Shown one piece after another: positions 8,626 to 17,243 of a stretch of DNA of 64,000 nucleotides. Positions within the stretch are counted from its first letter, which is position 1; each line of letters opens with the position of its first letter. The position numbers and the translations under genes are program-made. The stretch comes from Rhodobacteraceae bacterium F11138 (lineage in GTDB: Bacteria > Pseudomonadota > Alphaproteobacteria > Rhodobacterales > Rhodobacteraceae), in NCBI GenBank assembly GCA_016521575.1, contig JAEKDP010000007.1, positions 62,001 through 126,000 on the forward strand, in the 5' to 3' direction. The notes under the pieces are model-generated. The model was not told where the DNA came from. It worked only from the letters and a program-made list of their open reading frames with translations, and ran no database searches.

Positions 8626-9402
8626 CTACGCGGCGTGGGTCGCCGAAAGGAACCCGCGCAAACGTTCTGATTCGGGTGCGCCGAACAGCGTCTCGGGCGG
8701 CCCTTGTTCTTCGATCAGGCCCTGATGCAGGAACACGACGTGATCCGAAACATCGGCGGCCAGTTTCATGTCATGGGTGACGATCAGCATGGTGCGCCCC
8801 TCGGCGGCCAGATCCTTGATGACCTTGACGACTTCCTGTTCCAGTTCCGGATCCAGCGCCGAGGTGGGTTCGTCAAACAGCAGCGCCTCGGGTTCCATGC
8901 ACAGGGCGCGGGCGATCGCGGCGCGTTGTTGTTGGCCCCCGGACAGCTGGGCAGGATAGACATCGCATTTGTCACCGATACCGACCTTGGCCAGATATCC
9001 GCGCGCGGCGTCTTCGACCTCGGACTTGTCGCGGTTCAGCACGGTGAGCGGGGCTTCCATCACGTTTTGCAGGATGGTCATGTGCGCCCACAGATTGAAT
9101 TGCTGAAACACCATCGACAGATTGGTGCGGATGCGCAGGATCTGCTTGGCGTCGCCGGGCCTGCGGGCGTGATCGCTGCCTTTCCAGCGAACCGGTTCAC
9201 CCTTGAACAGGATTTCGCCTTGCTGGCTGTCTTCCAGCAGATTGGCACAGCGCAGCAACGTGGATTTTCCCGATCCCGACGAGCCGATCAGCGACACCAC
9301 GTCGCCACGGCAGGCATGAATGTCGACGCCTTTGAGCACTTCAAGCTGGCCATAGCTTTTGTGCAGGTTTCTGATTTCAAGAACGGCAGGGCTGTCTGAC
9401 AC
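8626..9402 (-). CDS. Polar amino acid ABC transporter ATP-binding protein (HisP-like)
   Basis: ATPase subunit of 258 aa that drives uptake. Walker A GSSGSGKST is at about 40-48, the signature LSGGQQQR near 155, Walker B ALLFDEPTSALDPE, and the switch His in TLMIVTHDMKLAAD. I chose GTG 9400-9402 because the family starts just before VLEIRNLHKSYG. A TTG at 9465 would add 21 residues with no family match. It is the first gene of the amine/amino-acid transporter operon. A short palindrome TGCAA-C-TTGCA (9461-9471) lies 59 bases upstream of the start. Confidence 0.9.
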   Translation of the reverse strand: MSDSPAVLEIRNLHKSYGQLEVLKGVDIHACRGDVVSLIGSSGSGKSTLLRCANLLEDSQQGEILFKGEPVRWKGSDHARRPGDAKQILRIRTNLSMVFQQFNLWAHMTILQNVMEAPLTVLNRDKSEVEDAARGYLAKVGIGDKCDVYPAQLSGGQQQRAAIARALCMEPEALLFDEPTSALDPELEQEVVKVIKDLAAEGRTMLIVTHDMKLAADVSDHVVFLHQGLIEEQGPPETLFGAPESERLRGFLSATHAA

Positions 9403-9510
9403 GTCGGGTCCGTCATTTTGATGGTGCTGGTGCGGTAATAGGAATGAATTTTCGGCGCAATGCAACTTGCAAAACGGCGAACAGCGGGCGGAAAGTTCCG
9501 AAATGGGCGT

Positions 9511-10260
9511 TCAGGGTGTGAATTCGTCGGGACCAGGTGGGGTCGGAATCGCCAGATAGGCCGAACTGTCGATATCCGCCAGGCCCCTCAGGTGCAGTGC
9601 CGCGCGGTCCTGGGGCGCAAGATCCGCGATGGCGGCGCGGATTGCGCGCGCTATCGGCGCGGGGTCCCGCTGCCGGGCGGTGATATAGGGCAGGCCGGGG
9701 GTTGGTGGGGTTGTGGCGATGACCTTCAAGCGTTGCACCACCGGATCGTGGCTTTGCAACAAGGCCCAGGTCAAGGCATCCAGCCCGGCCAGATCGGCCC
9801 GCCGGTCGGCCACCGCCCGGGCCGAACCCGCGTGCGAGCCGGTGCGCACAACCGAACCAAAGCGCAGGCCCAGCCCGGCAAGATGGGTCATCGGGGCGGC
9901 CCAGCCGGATTGCGACAAGGCTTCGTTATAGGCGAATCTGCCACCTGCGAAATCCGCCTCGGTTTCGCCGGAAGCGTCTTTGTGGGCGATCAGGACGGAT
10001 CGATAATATCCGGGCGGGCAGCCCGGCAATCCGTAGTCGGGCGTTCCGATCAGGGTCACGTCCGGATGCAGGCAGGTGCGATAGGGCATGCCACAGGTTT
10101 GCGTCAGCACCAGATCGGGCGCTCGCCAGACCTGCCAGACATCCGCATCCCGCGTCAGCCGCTCCGGGCCTGTGCCCAGGTGGTTTCGAATCAGGGACCA
10201 GAAGCGATCATTCGCGGGCTGGATGGCGGGCATGTCATACATGCCCAGCATCGCGATCAT
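9511..10260 (-). CDS. PhnD/SsuA/transferrin-family protein lacking a signal peptide
   Basis: Protein of 249 aa resembling phosphate/phosphonate-type periplasmic binding proteins (PhnD), including the RSVLIAHKDA strand, the FAYNEALSQSGW segment and the GSHAGSARAVADRRADLAGLDALTW block that contacts ligand. There is no hydrophobic leader: it starts MIAMLGMYDMPAIQ, the first beta strand. No permease or ATPase is adjacent. It may bind a ligand in the cytosol or be an enzyme-like relative. It overlaps the upstream TerB-like gene by four bases, so the two are probably co-translated. Confidence 0.72.
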   Translation of the reverse strand: MIAMLGMYDMPAIQPANDRFWSLIRNHLGTGPERLTRDADVWQVWRAPDLVLTQTCGMPYRTCLHPDVTLIGTPDYGLPGCPPGYYRSVLIAHKDASGETEADFAGGRFAYNEALSQSGWAAPMTHLAGLGLRFGSVVRTGSHAGSARAVADRRADLAGLDALTWALLQSHDPVVQRLKVIATTPPTPGLPYITARQRDPAPIARAIRAAIADLAPQDRAALHLRGLADIDSSAYLAIPTPPGPDEFTP

Positions 10261-10694
10261 TTTCGTGCGGCGTGGTGTCGGGCAACCGCGCTGTCGACAT
10301 CATTGACACCCAGCAGGTTTGCCACCAGGCGCAACAGCGAGTCTTCTTCCTGGCTGCGTTCGCCGTCAGCCAGAACGACGGTCCACAGGGCCTCGACAAC
10401 CGAACGGCGGTCCTCATAGGGCACGGCATCCTTGATCGCGCGGGTAAAGCGCACCGTATCGGGGGCCTGGGTTTCCAGCGTTTCGGCCTGTTCGCGCAGG
10501 TCGGCCGTTTCGGATGGCGACAGCCCGTAACGTTGCGCGATGATTCGGTCGATCCGGGCGATTTCCACCGCCGCGTAATCGTTGTCCGAGCGCGCAACAC
10601 GCACCAGCAGGGCACATAGCGCAAGACGGGCATCGCCATCGGGCAGTTGGGGCGGGTCCGGCTGTGTCAGCCGTCTGAGCAAGTCACCAAACAT
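10257..10694 (-). CDS. TerB-like (tellurite resistance protein B family) protein, copy 1
   Basis: All-helical protein of 145 aa. The TerB pattern is two half-repeats: LCALLVRVARSDNDYAAVEIARIDRIIAQRYGLS (about 22-55) and VVEALWTVVLADGERSQEEDSLLRLVANLLGV (about 95-127). The acidic LADGE loop is the presumed metal-binding turn. ATG 10692-10694 starts the family domain (MFGDLLRRL). Its 3' end overlaps the PhnD-like gene. The biochemical role of TerB-only proteins is not known, and no other ter genes are near. Confidence 0.75.
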   Translation of the reverse strand: MFGDLLRRLTQPDPPQLPDGDARLALCALLVRVARSDNDYAAVEIARIDRIIAQRYGLSPSETADLREQAETLETQAPDTVRFTRAIKDAVPYEDRRSVVEALWTVVLADGERSQEEDSLLRLVANLLGVNDVDSAVARHHAARK

Positions 10695-10730
10695 GACCGA
10701 AGATATAATCGGTCGCGACCCGCGCGCCAA

Positions 10731-11183
10731 CTAGGAAACCGGTTTGTTGGTCTGTTCGGCGCGTTCGCGTGCGGCTTTGCTATCGATAAAGCTGAGCCCC
10801 ATCGCCTTGCGCGCGCTTTCCAGGACCCGCAGTTCGGATTCCTCGGGGTCGCCATCGGCCAGCACGACCTCCCAGAGCGCGTCCAGCGCCGACAGGCGTT
10901 CGTCCAGCCCGGTGGTTTCGCGGATCAGCTTGGCAAAGGTGTCGGTTTCCGGCGCGGCCGCGTGCAGCTTTTCACAGGTTGCCCGGATCTTGGCAGCCTC
11001 GATGGCATTGTGTTGAAACAGGCGCGCCAGGATGCGGTCGATCAGGCTGATTTCCTCGACTTGATAGTCCCGGTCGGACATCGCCACGCGCACCAGAAGC
11101 GCGCCCAACGCCAGTTCGGCATCCGGATCGGGCAATTCTTCGGTGTTGTTGGCGCGAAAGGCGGCGAAAAGCTTGTGCAACAT
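10731..11183 (-). CDS. TerB-like protein, copy 2
   Basis: Helical protein of 150 aa parallel to its downstream neighbour. It shares the same layout: an N-terminal LHKLFAAFRA helix, LGALLVRVAMSDRDYQVEEISLIDRILARLF, and ALWEVVLADGDPEESELRVLESARKAMGL. The two copies are clearly paralogous (LLVRVA-SD-DY and VVLADG match) but well diverged. The pair lies 36 bases apart on one strand. A tandem TerB pair is a recurring arrangement that could let the products form a heteromer; that is inference. Confidence 0.75.
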   Translation of the reverse strand: MLHKLFAAFRANNTEELPDPDAELALGALLVRVAMSDRDYQVEEISLIDRILARLFQHNAIEAAKIRATCEKLHAAAPETDTFAKLIRETTGLDERLSALDALWEVVLADGDPEESELRVLESARKAMGLSFIDSKAARERAEQTNKPVS

Positions 11184-11225
11184 GGGGTGAATCTACGCGG
11201 AATATGGGGACAGGCCAAGAGGGGG

Positions 11226-11519
11226 CTAATCGTCATAGCCCTGGATAATCACCAGATCGCCGGTCGAGACGGGATCGCGCAGGGCCTTGGCCGCCTGATA
11301 GCCGGGACTGTCGTAACAGGCGAGTGCAGCCTCGTAGCTGTCAAATTCGATGACCACCGTGCGGGCGCGCAGGCTGCCTTCGGCCTGTCGGCTGTCACCG
11401 CTGCGGACCAGAAAGCGCGCGCCGTATTCGGCAAAGGGCGCGGCATTGGCGGCGATATAGGATTTGTAGGTGTCGAAATCGTCGATATCCACATGCGCGA
11501 TCCAGTATCCTTTGGCCAT
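11226..11519 (-). CDS. DUF1330 domain protein
   Basis: Small ferredoxin-like alpha/beta barrel protein of 97 aa in the dimeric alpha-beta-barrel superfamily (DUF1330). Visible family marks are KGYWIAHVDIDDFDTYKSY, the GARFLVRSGD strand, TVVIEFDSYEAALACYDSPGYQAAK, and the LVIIQGYD end. ATG 11517-11519 matches the family N-terminus, and an upstream reading would run into the NicO gene. The function of the family is unknown; the fold is shared with small monooxygenases and isomerases. Confidence 0.82.
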   Translation of the reverse strand: MAKGYWIAHVDIDDFDTYKSYIAANAAPFAEYGARFLVRSGDSRQAEGSLRARTVVIEFDSYEAALACYDSPGYQAAKALRDPVSTGDLVIIQGYDD

Positions 11520-11602
11520 CACGATCTCCCTTGGCGTGTATACGGGCGAAGGTTGCCGCAGTTTGGCGTCGCGGGCAATGCCGCATCGATCCTGTGTCCG
11601 CC

Positions 11603-12517
11603 TCAGGCCAGCGCACGCATGAGCAATCCGCCCGACAACAGGACGATCATCAGCCCGGCGGTGATTTCGATGGCCGGCAGCAAGCGCGCGGCAAACCGGC
11701 TTTGGGTCAGCGATCCGACCAGCCCGCCGCGCAATCCCGCCGCGCCGATCCCGATTGCGATGGTCACGGATGCCGTCCCCAGGGCCATGGCGACAGCCCC
11801 GGCGATGCCGACAAGGCCGATGCCCATCTGCCATGTGATCAACAGCACGAACAGCGCCCCGGTGCAGGGACGAATGGCGATGCTGACGATCAGCGCCAGG
11901 GTTTCCTTCCAGGACCGCGCCTGGCTGATTTCCTCCAGCGTCGGGCCGTGACGATGTCCACAGCCGCAGTCGGCATCATGTGTGTGATGGTCGTGATGGT
12001 GATGTCCGGTCAAAGATTCGCGGTTCAGTGCCATCGCCTTGCGCAGCCCGCGCAAGGTCAGCCATCCCCCTACCAGAGCGATCGCGGCATAAGATGCCGG
12101 GGCCATCACCTGTTCGGTGATGCCGATCATGTATTCGCGCCCCAGAGACAGGAGCAGAACGCCGGTGTAGACCAGAACAACGGCCGTGACAGCCTGTCCC
12201 AGCGACGCGGCCAGTCCGATGGCCGCCAGCCGCAGCGCCGGCACGCGCCGTCCCAGCCCATAGCCGCCGATCAGCACCTTGCCATGACCGGGGCCGATCG
12301 CGTGCACGAAGCCATATGCAAAACAGGCGGTCACCAGAAAAAGGAACGCACCGGTTTCGCCTGCGCGCAGATCGCGCAGGCTGCGGGCGATACGGTTCTG
12401 GAAGTCGCGTTGCTCCAGCGCCGCCCAGACCGCGATGCGGTCAAATCCGCCACTGACCCAGAGCAGAGCGAGACCCGACAGGGCCAGCAGGACCGCGAAG
12501 ATCACGATGCGCCGCAT
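11603..12517 (-). CDS. NicO/RcnA-family nickel-cobalt transporter
   Basis: Inner-membrane protein of 304 aa with six predicted helices. The first metal-binding helix has FVHAIGPGHGKVLIGGY (HxxxPGHG). A cytosolic His/Cys-rich loop at about residues 170-192 (HHHHDHHTHDADCGCGHRHG) is typical for Ni/Co handling, and the second conserved helix is SIAIRPCTGALFVLL. It overlaps the DUF1007 gene by 16 bases; DUF1007-NicO pairs are common in proteobacteria. The sequence does not settle import versus efflux. I see no cobalamin riboswitch upstream. Confidence 0.87.
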   Translation of the reverse strand: MRRIVIFAVLLALSGLALLWVSGGFDRIAVWAALEQRDFQNRIARSLRDLRAGETGAFLFLVTACFAYGFVHAIGPGHGKVLIGGYGLGRRVPALRLAAIGLAASLGQAVTAVVLVYTGVLLLSLGREYMIGITEQVMAPASYAAIALVGGWLTLRGLRKAMALNRESLTGHHHHDHHTHDADCGCGHRHGPTLEEISQARSWKETLALIVSIAIRPCTGALFVLLITWQMGIGLVGIAGAVAMALGTASVTIAIGIGAAGLRGGLVGSLTQSRFAARLLPAIEITAGLMIVLLSGGLLMRALA

Positions 12518-13152
12518 GAGACCCGGATTTCAGTTGCGAATTCAGCGCCCATCATGGGAATGTCATTTTCTTCCAGATCGGCATTGGCATCAATCGAAAG
12601 CAGCATCTGCTGCATCCGTGCCAGCTGTTCGTCGATATTCGGCGGGATCTGTTCCAGCATGCAGACCGATTTTCCCGTCATCGTTACGGGCTGGGTGACT
12701 TCATAGGCGGTATAATATGTTTCGTCATACGGTTTGAGCGACAGCACATGACCGGTCAGGGATGGCGTGCCGGTGACGCTGCGCAGATGTGTGGTGATGA
12801 TGCGGCCGTCGCGCAGCTCGGCGGTGGCCTCGGTTGGCCCGGACAGGGCCAGGGGTTCCCCGTCCAGCGTGGCCACCAGATCGCCGTTGAACCCATCGAC
12901 CCAGCGCATGTCAAAGCCGGTCAGGCGTTCTGTTTCCGCGTCCGTCAATTCGCCGTCGAAATCCTGATCCAGCCGGAGATCCTCGGTGATGAGCAGGGAA
13001 TAGTATTCGTCATAGATCCAGGTGACGCGCACATGGGTCAGCCGGCCGGCGCCGTCCGTCTGAATGTCGAAACCGGCCTCGATGAAGATGTGCGGATGCG
13101 CCGCCAGAGAGAGCGGTGAAACACACAGGAAAAAGAGGAACAGACGGGCCAT
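12502..13152 (-). CDS. DUF1007 periplasmic protein, partner of NicO
   Basis: Exported protein of 216 aa. The signal peptide is about 1-18 (cleavage after SLAA), and the mature protein begins HPHIFIEAGFDI, the hallmark of DUF1007, giving an N-terminal HPH metal-binding site as in other periplasmic metal chaperones. The acidic DQDFDGELTDAE stretch resembles a calcium-type loop. It probably hands metal to the NicO transporter. The ATG is preceded directly by TTGCGCAA with no recognisable SD, so start-site control may be unusual. Confidence 0.82.
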   Translation of the reverse strand: MARLFLFFLCVSPLSLAAHPHIFIEAGFDIQTDGAGRLTHVRVTWIYDEYYSLLITEDLRLDQDFDGELTDAETERLTGFDMRWVDGFNGDLVATLDGEPLALSGPTEATAELRDGRIITTHLRSVTGTPSLTGHVLSLKPYDETYYTAYEVTQPVTMTGKSVCMLEQIPPNIDEQLARMQQMLLSIDANADLEENDIPMMGAEFATEIRVSCGAS

Positions 13153-13209
13153 TTGCGCAAGCTAATGTCCCGCCCTGAAACAGGCAATCGGCGAATTCGC
13201 CTTGCGCAA
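13153..13209 (-). promoter_or_regulatory. Pair of TTGCGCAA palindromes before the DUF1007-NicO operon
   Basis: The 8-bp palindrome TTGCGCAA occurs at 13153-13160, touching the start codon of the DUF1007 gene, and again at 13202-13209. With flanks, the two sites form a 10-base inverted repeat (13152-13161 and 13201-13210). It may be the binding site of a metal-responsive regulator, but it matches no consensus that I know. Confidence 0.45.
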
Positions 13210-13218
13210 AACCCCGCC

Positions 13219-14862
13219 CTAGACCAGGCGCGAGGTTTCCTTGGCCGCGCGCACGAAATCGGCAAACAGCGGATGCGGCGCAAAGGGTTTGGACTTCAGT
13301 TCGGGATGGAACTGCACCCCGATGAACCAGGGGTGATCTGTCCATTCGACGATCTCGGGCAGGCGCCCGTCCGGAGACATGCCGGAAAACAGCAAGCCGT
13401 CCTGTTCCAGCTTTTCACGATACTTGATGTCCACCTCATACCGATGACGGTGGCGTTCCTCGATATGCGTGCCGCCATAGATCTGGGCCACGCGCGATCC
13501 GTCCGCCAGGGTCGCGTCATACGCGCCCAGCCGCATGGTCCCGCCCTTGTCGTCGCCCAGCTTGCGTTCGACCCTCTGGCTGCCCTGCACCCATTCCTTG
13601 AGGTGGTAAACCACGGGTTCAAAACGCTTCTTACCCGCTTCGTGGTCGAATTCCTCGGACCCTGCGGATTTCATCCCGGCGACATTGCGCGCGGCTTCGA
13701 TCACCGCCATCTGCATGCCCAGACAAATGCCCAGATACGGCACCTTTCGGGTGCGGGCGAATTCGGCGGCCTTGATCTTGCCTTCGGTGCCGCGTTCGCC
13801 GAAGCCGCCGGGCACGAGAATGGCATGGAACCCTTCCAGATAGGGGGCGGGGTCCTTGGTGTCGAAAATCTCGGCGTCGACCCATTCCACCTGCACTTTG
13901 ACGCGGTTGGCCATGCCGCCATGGGTCAGGGCCTCGGCAATGGATTTATAGGCGTCTTCCAGTTGGGTGTATTTTCCGACAATGGCGATCTTGACCTTGC
14001 CTTCAGGGTTGTAGATCCGGTCGGCCACATCTTCCCAGCGGGCCAGGTTCGGCTTTGGCGCGGGCGTGATCGCAAACGCGTCGAGCACGGCCTGGTCCAG
14101 CCCTTCGCGGTGATAGGCCAGCGGAGCTTCGTAGATCGATTTGAGATCCTGCGCCGCGATCACCGAATCCGGACGCACGTTGCAGAACAGCGCCAGTTTC
14201 TCGCGCTCTTTGTCGGGGATCGTGCTCTCGGAGCGACAGACCAGGATATCGGGCGCAAGACCGATACTGCGCAACTCCTTGACGCTGTGCTGGGTCGGCT
14301 TGGTTTTCAACTCGCCGCTGGCCTTGATATAGGGCAGCAGGGTCAGATGCATGAAGATGCACTGCCCGCGCGGACGGTCCTGGCTGAACTGGCGGATGGC
14401 CTCAAAGAACGGCAGACCCTCGATGTCCCCGACGGTGCCGCCGATTTCGCACAGCATGAAATCGACCTCGTCCTCGCCGATGGCGATGAAATCCTTGATT
14501 TCATTGGTGACGTGGGGAATGACCTGGATCGTCTTGCCCAGATAATCGCCGCGACGTTCCTTTTCCAGCACGGTGGAATAGATGCGTCCGGAACTGACAC
14601 TGTCGGTGCTGCGGGCCGCGACCCCGGTGAAGCGTTCGTAATGCCCCAGGTCCAGATCGGTTTCCGCGCCATCGTCGGTCACGAAAACCTCGCCGTGTTC
14701 AAACGGGCTCATGGTGCCGGGATCGACGTTCAGGTACGGGTCCAGCTTGCGCAGACGGACCGAAAAGCCGCGCGCCTGCAACAACGCGCCCAATGCGGCC
14801 GAGGCCAGCCCCTTGCCCAACGAGGACACAACGCCGCCGGTAATGAAAATGAATCGTGCCAT
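13219..14862 (-). CDS. pyrG: CTP synthase
   Basis: Makes CTP from UTP, ATP and glutamine, the last step of pyrimidine nucleotide synthesis. It is 547 aa, the normal length. The N-terminal amidoligase domain begins [15 protein letters not shown], with the [10 protein letters not shown] segment. The C-terminal GATase domain has the catalytic Cys in YLGICLGMQ and the His/Glu pair in GVQFHPE. ATG 14860-14862 gives the canonical [10 protein letters not shown] start. It lies 184 bases downstream of secG on the same strand, with a probable promoter of its own. Confidence 0.98.
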   Translation of the reverse strand: MARFIFITGGVVSSLGKGLASAALGALLQARGFSVRLRKLDPYLNVDPGTMSPFEHGEVFVTDDGAETDLDLGHYERFTGVAARSTDSVSSGRIYSTVLEKERRGDYLGKTIQVIPHVTNEIKDFIAIGEDEVDFMLCEIGGTVGDIEGLPFFEAIRQFSQDRPRGQCIFMHLTLLPYIKASGELKTKPTQHSVKELRSIGLAPDILVCRSESTIPDKEREKLALFCNVRPDSVIAAQDLKSIYEAPLAYHREGLDQAVLDAFAITPAPKPNLARWEDVADRIYNPEGKVKIAIVGKYTQLEDAYKSIAEALTHGGMANRVKVQVEWVDAEIFDTKDPAPYLEGFHAILVPGGFGERGTEGKIKAAEFARTRKVPYLGICLGMQMAVIEAARNVAGMKSAGSEEFDHEAGKKRFEPVVYHLKEWVQGSQRVERKLGDDKGGTMRLGAYDATLADGSRVAQIYGGTHIEERHRHRYEVDIKYREKLEQDGLLFSGMSPDGRLPEIVEWTDHPWFIGVQFHPELKSKPFAPHPLFADFVRAAKETSRLV

Positions 14863-14918
14863 GTTGTCGGCTGCCCCCGTGTGTGTCGCTATCGCGTGTG
14901 TCGCATTTCTAGTGTCTG

Positions 14919-14936
14919 ACCGGTTCGAAAACCGGT
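14919..14936 (-). promoter_or_regulatory. UUCG-capped hairpin in the pyrG leader
   Basis: A perfect 7-bp stem (ACCGGTT/AACCGGT) closed by TTCG on the transcribed minus strand, 57 bases before the pyrG ATG. No U-run follows, so it is not a terminator. It could stabilise or pace the leader. Confidence 0.45.
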
Positions 14937-14951
14937 GCACCACGGGACTTT

Positions 14952-14981
14952 ATCCTAACAGGATTCGCCCCGTGAACGCAA
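14952..14981 (-). promoter_or_regulatory. Candidate pyrG promoter
   Basis: On the minus strand, TTGCGT (14976-14981), an 18-base spacer and TAGGAT (14952-14957). It precedes the UUCG hairpin and lies within the secG-pyrG gap. Confidence 0.45.
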
Positions 14982-15046
14982 GAGAACCGCAAGATGCTGT
15001 TGCGTCTTTCAATCGTTGATCAAAGTCTTGTGGCCGCTACAAGGCC

Positions 15047-15412
15047 TCAGTCTGCCTTGGGTACCAAGGGGGCGGTGTCGTCCGCGCCGGGCGGCAACAG
15101 ATCGTTGCCACTGGGCAGCGCCGGAACGGTTTCTTCCGCCTGCGGTGCCGATCCGCCCATCCGGTCGATGACCGAGGTGCCGCTGGCCTTTTGTGCCGCG
15201 AGAATCGTCAAGGTGATCGAGGTGCAGATGAAGGCGATCGCCAGGAGCCAGGTCAGCTTGCCCAATGCCGTGGCCGCCGCGCGTCCCGACATCGCGCCGC
15301 CCCCGCCGCCGCCGCCCATGCCCAGACCACCGCCTTCGGAACGCTGCAACAGCACCACTCCGATCAGGCCGAGGGCCAGTATGAGGTGCACGATCAAGAT
15401 GACATTTTCCAT
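15047..15412 (-). CDS. secG: Preprotein translocase subunit SecG
   Basis: Small inner-membrane subunit of the SecYEG channel, 121 aa. Two transmembrane helices (about 4-22 and 52-71) flank a Gly-rich loop ([18 protein letters not shown]), as usual. The [28 protein letters not shown] start is the family signature. The alphaproteobacterial C-terminal tail is Pro/Ala-rich and cytosolic. ATG 15410-15412 was chosen for the hydrophobic start. A clear promoter lies 47-75 bases upstream. It is divergent from the nitrile hydratase operon. Confidence 0.93.
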   Translation of the reverse strand: MENVILIVHLILALGLIGVVLLQRSEGGGLGMGGGGGGGAMSGRAAATALGKLTWLLAIAFICTSITLTILAAQKASGTSVIDRMGGSAPQAEETVPALPSGNDLLPPGADDTAPLVPKAD

Positions 15413-15458
15413 TGGGACCTGCGGCGTAGAGCGATTTTCGGCGTTTCGTATCGGGCGG

Positions 15459-15487
15459 TATGTAGGCAAGATTGCGGACAGGGGCAA
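15459..15487 (-). promoter_or_regulatory. Probable secG promoter
   Basis: On the minus strand, TTGCCC (15482-15487), exactly 17 bases, and TACATA (15459-15464), 47 bases before the secG ATG. Confidence 0.55.
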
Positions 15488-15539
15488 GGGAGGAAGTGGG
15501 GGCTGGACAATTCGGTCGCTTCGGCAGCATTCTGGAAAG

Positions 15540-16154
15540 ATGCCTCATGATGATCCGGACCACCCCCATGCCCTGTTGCCGCCCGAGCCGGCGTTGCGTG
15601 TCAAGGCACTGGAGACCATCCTGACCCGCAAGGGGCTGATCGATCCTGCGGCATTGGATGAGATCACAGATACCTATCAGAACCGGATCGGGCCGCAGAA
15701 TGGCGCCGATGTGGTCGCCCGCGCCTGGAGCGATCCGGGCTTTCGCACCGCCCTGTTGCGAGATGCCGACGCGGTGGTGACCGATCTGGGGTATTACGGA
15801 CGGCAGGGCGAACATATCGTGGTGGTCGAGAACACGCCTGACATACATAACATGGTCGTCTGTACCCTGTGCAGCTGTTATCCGTGGCCTTTGCTGGGCA
15901 TTCCGCCCGCATGGTACAAATCCGATGCCTATCGCGCCCGCGCCGTGCGTGAGCCGCGCAAGGTCTTGGCGGATTTCGGGGTGACCCTGCCTGCAGCGAC
16001 CGCGGTGCGGGTCTGGGACAGCACTGCGGAGATCCGCTATCTTGTGCTGCCGATGCGCCCCGAAGGCAGCGAAGGGATGGATGTGGCGCAATTGGCCCGA
16101 CTGGTCACGCGCGACAGCATGATCGGCACCGGTTTGCCCGGGCTTGCGCCATGA
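15540..16154 (+). CDS. nthA: Nitrile hydratase alpha subunit, cobalt type
   Basis: Metal-bearing subunit of nitrile hydratase, which hydrates nitriles to amides in the cytosol. It is 204 aa. The metal claw is [11 protein letters not shown], with ligand cysteines C108, C111 and C113. Thr between the first two cysteines marks the non-corrin cobalt form; iron enzymes have Ser. The two outer cysteines are normally oxidised to sulfinate and sulfenate. ATG 15540 is the only in-frame start near the family N-terminus, although its SD (GGAAAG) is very close. It overlaps nthB by four bases. Confidence 0.93.
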   Translation: MPHDDPDHPHALLPPEPALRVKALETILTRKGLIDPAALDEITDTYQNRIGPQNGADVVARAWSDPGFRTALLRDADAVVTDLGYYGRQGEHIVVVENTPDIHNMVVCTLCSCYPWPLLGIPPAWYKSDAYRARAVREPRKVLADFGVTLPAATAVRVWDSTAEIRYLVLPMRPEGSEGMDVAQLARLVTRDSMIGTGLPGLAP

Positions 16155-16825
16155 CACGGGTGCATGACATGGGCGGGCGGTTCGGGGACGGTCCGGTGAT
16201 TCCCGAACCGCAGGGCATTCCATCCCTGAACGACGACTGGCAGGCGCGCGCGCTGGCGATTACGCTGGCGGCCGGTTCCCTGGGTCAGTGGAATATCGAT
16301 ATGTCCCGTCATGCGCGCGAATGCCTGTCGCCCCGGGATTATGCGCGGTTCTCCTATTTTGAAAAGTGGATCGCGGCGCTTGCGGATCTGTTGGTGCAGA
16401 CCGGTGTGCTGACACTTGAGGATTTGCGCGACGCCACGGATCGGGATCACCCGCTGGCGGATCGCAAGCTGACCCGGGATCGTGTGGCCGCTGTGCTGGC
16501 AAAGGGCGGGCCGGCGGATCGTCCGTGCGATATCGCGCCGCGTTTTCAGGTCGGGCAGGCGGTGCGCGCGCTGCGGCCCGCGGCCAATCGGCTGGTGCCG
16601 GGCGGGCATACCCGCTTGCCGGACTATGCCGCCGGTGCCTGTGGCCATATCCACAGGCTCCATGGTGCGCATGTGCTGCCAGACAGCAACGCGCATCAGC
16701 TGGGCGAAGCGCCCGAGCCATTATACGCCGTGCGGTTCGCGGCCGACCAGTTGTGGGTCGCCCCCGAACATCCCGGCGACGAGGTCATTCTGGACCTGTG
16801 GCAATCCTATCTGGTGCCCCTGTGA
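16151..16825 (+). CDS. nthB: Nitrile hydratase beta subunit
   Basis: Partner subunit that completes the active site, 224 aa. The N-terminal [19 protein letters not shown] block and the C-terminal SH3-like barrel ([30 protein letters not shown], then [13 protein letters not shown] and [10 protein letters not shown]) are characteristic. The helical arm (about 30-95, with [10 protein letters not shown]) wraps the alpha subunit. Start and stop overlap both neighbours (ATGA and GTGA), so the three genes are translated as one unit. Confidence 0.93.
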   Translation: MTRVHDMGGRFGDGPVIPEPQGIPSLNDDWQARALAITLAAGSLGQWNIDMSRHARECLSPRDYARFSYFEKWIAALADLLVQTGVLTLEDLRDATDRDHPLADRKLTRDRVAAVLAKGGPADRPCDIAPRFQVGQAVRALRPAANRLVPGGHTRLPDYAAGACGHIHRLHGAHVLPDSNAHQLGEAPEPLYAVRFAADQLWVAPEHPGDEVILDLWQSYLVPL

Positions 16826-17148
16826 CCGATTCTGTGACCAATCCCCCTGAACCCGTGTTCCTGGAGCCCTGGCATGCGCAGGTTTTTGCCCTGACGGTGC
16901 ATCTGAATGAAACCGGGCGGCTGGACTGGGGCGATTGGGCATCGCGGTTCGGTGCCACGCTGGCGGCGCATGGGCTTCGGAAGGATCTCGATGGGGGCGA
17001 AGATTACTTTGATGCCTGGCTTGAAACGCTGGAAGCGGTGCTGGCGGATCTGGGGCTGGCCGCACCGGACGAAGCGATCCGGCTGCGCGAAGACTGGCGC
17101 CGGGCCTATCTGGAAACGCCGCATGGGGCGCCGGTTCGTCTGCCTTGA
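16822..17148 (+). CDS. Nitrile hydratase accessory (activator) protein
   Basis: Protein of 108 aa starting at GTG 16822 inside the nthB stop (GTGA overlap). It matches the small activators that insert cobalt by subunit swapping with the alpha chain. Family marks are EPVFLEPWHAQVFALTVHLNETGRLDW, WASRFGATLAAH, and DYFDAWLETLEAVLADLGL. Its position directly after nthB is the usual one for cobalt nitrile hydratases. No amidase gene follows, so the amide product would be processed elsewhere. Confidence 0.88.
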   Translation: MTDSVTNPPEPVFLEPWHAQVFALTVHLNETGRLDWGDWASRFGATLAAHGLRKDLDGGEDYFDAWLETLEAVLADLGLAAPDEAIRLREDWRRAYLETPHGAPVRLP

Positions 17149-17243
17149 TCGCCGTCTGAACCGCAGCGGGTGAAATTGAGGTTTCGCTGCGCGATCCGCG
17201 CGGCTATACCGGCGCGGGTTTCAAATACGCGGAAGGACCGGAA

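Noticed and set aside
6916-8670. 584-codon open frame on the plus strand
   Set aside because: Antisense to the two permeases and binding protein, which have full motifs; this is a GC-rich shadow frame.
14910-14940. tRNA-like T-loop GGTTCGAAA
   Set aside because: It is part of the UUCG-capped hairpin. No acceptor, D or anticodon arms can be built around it.
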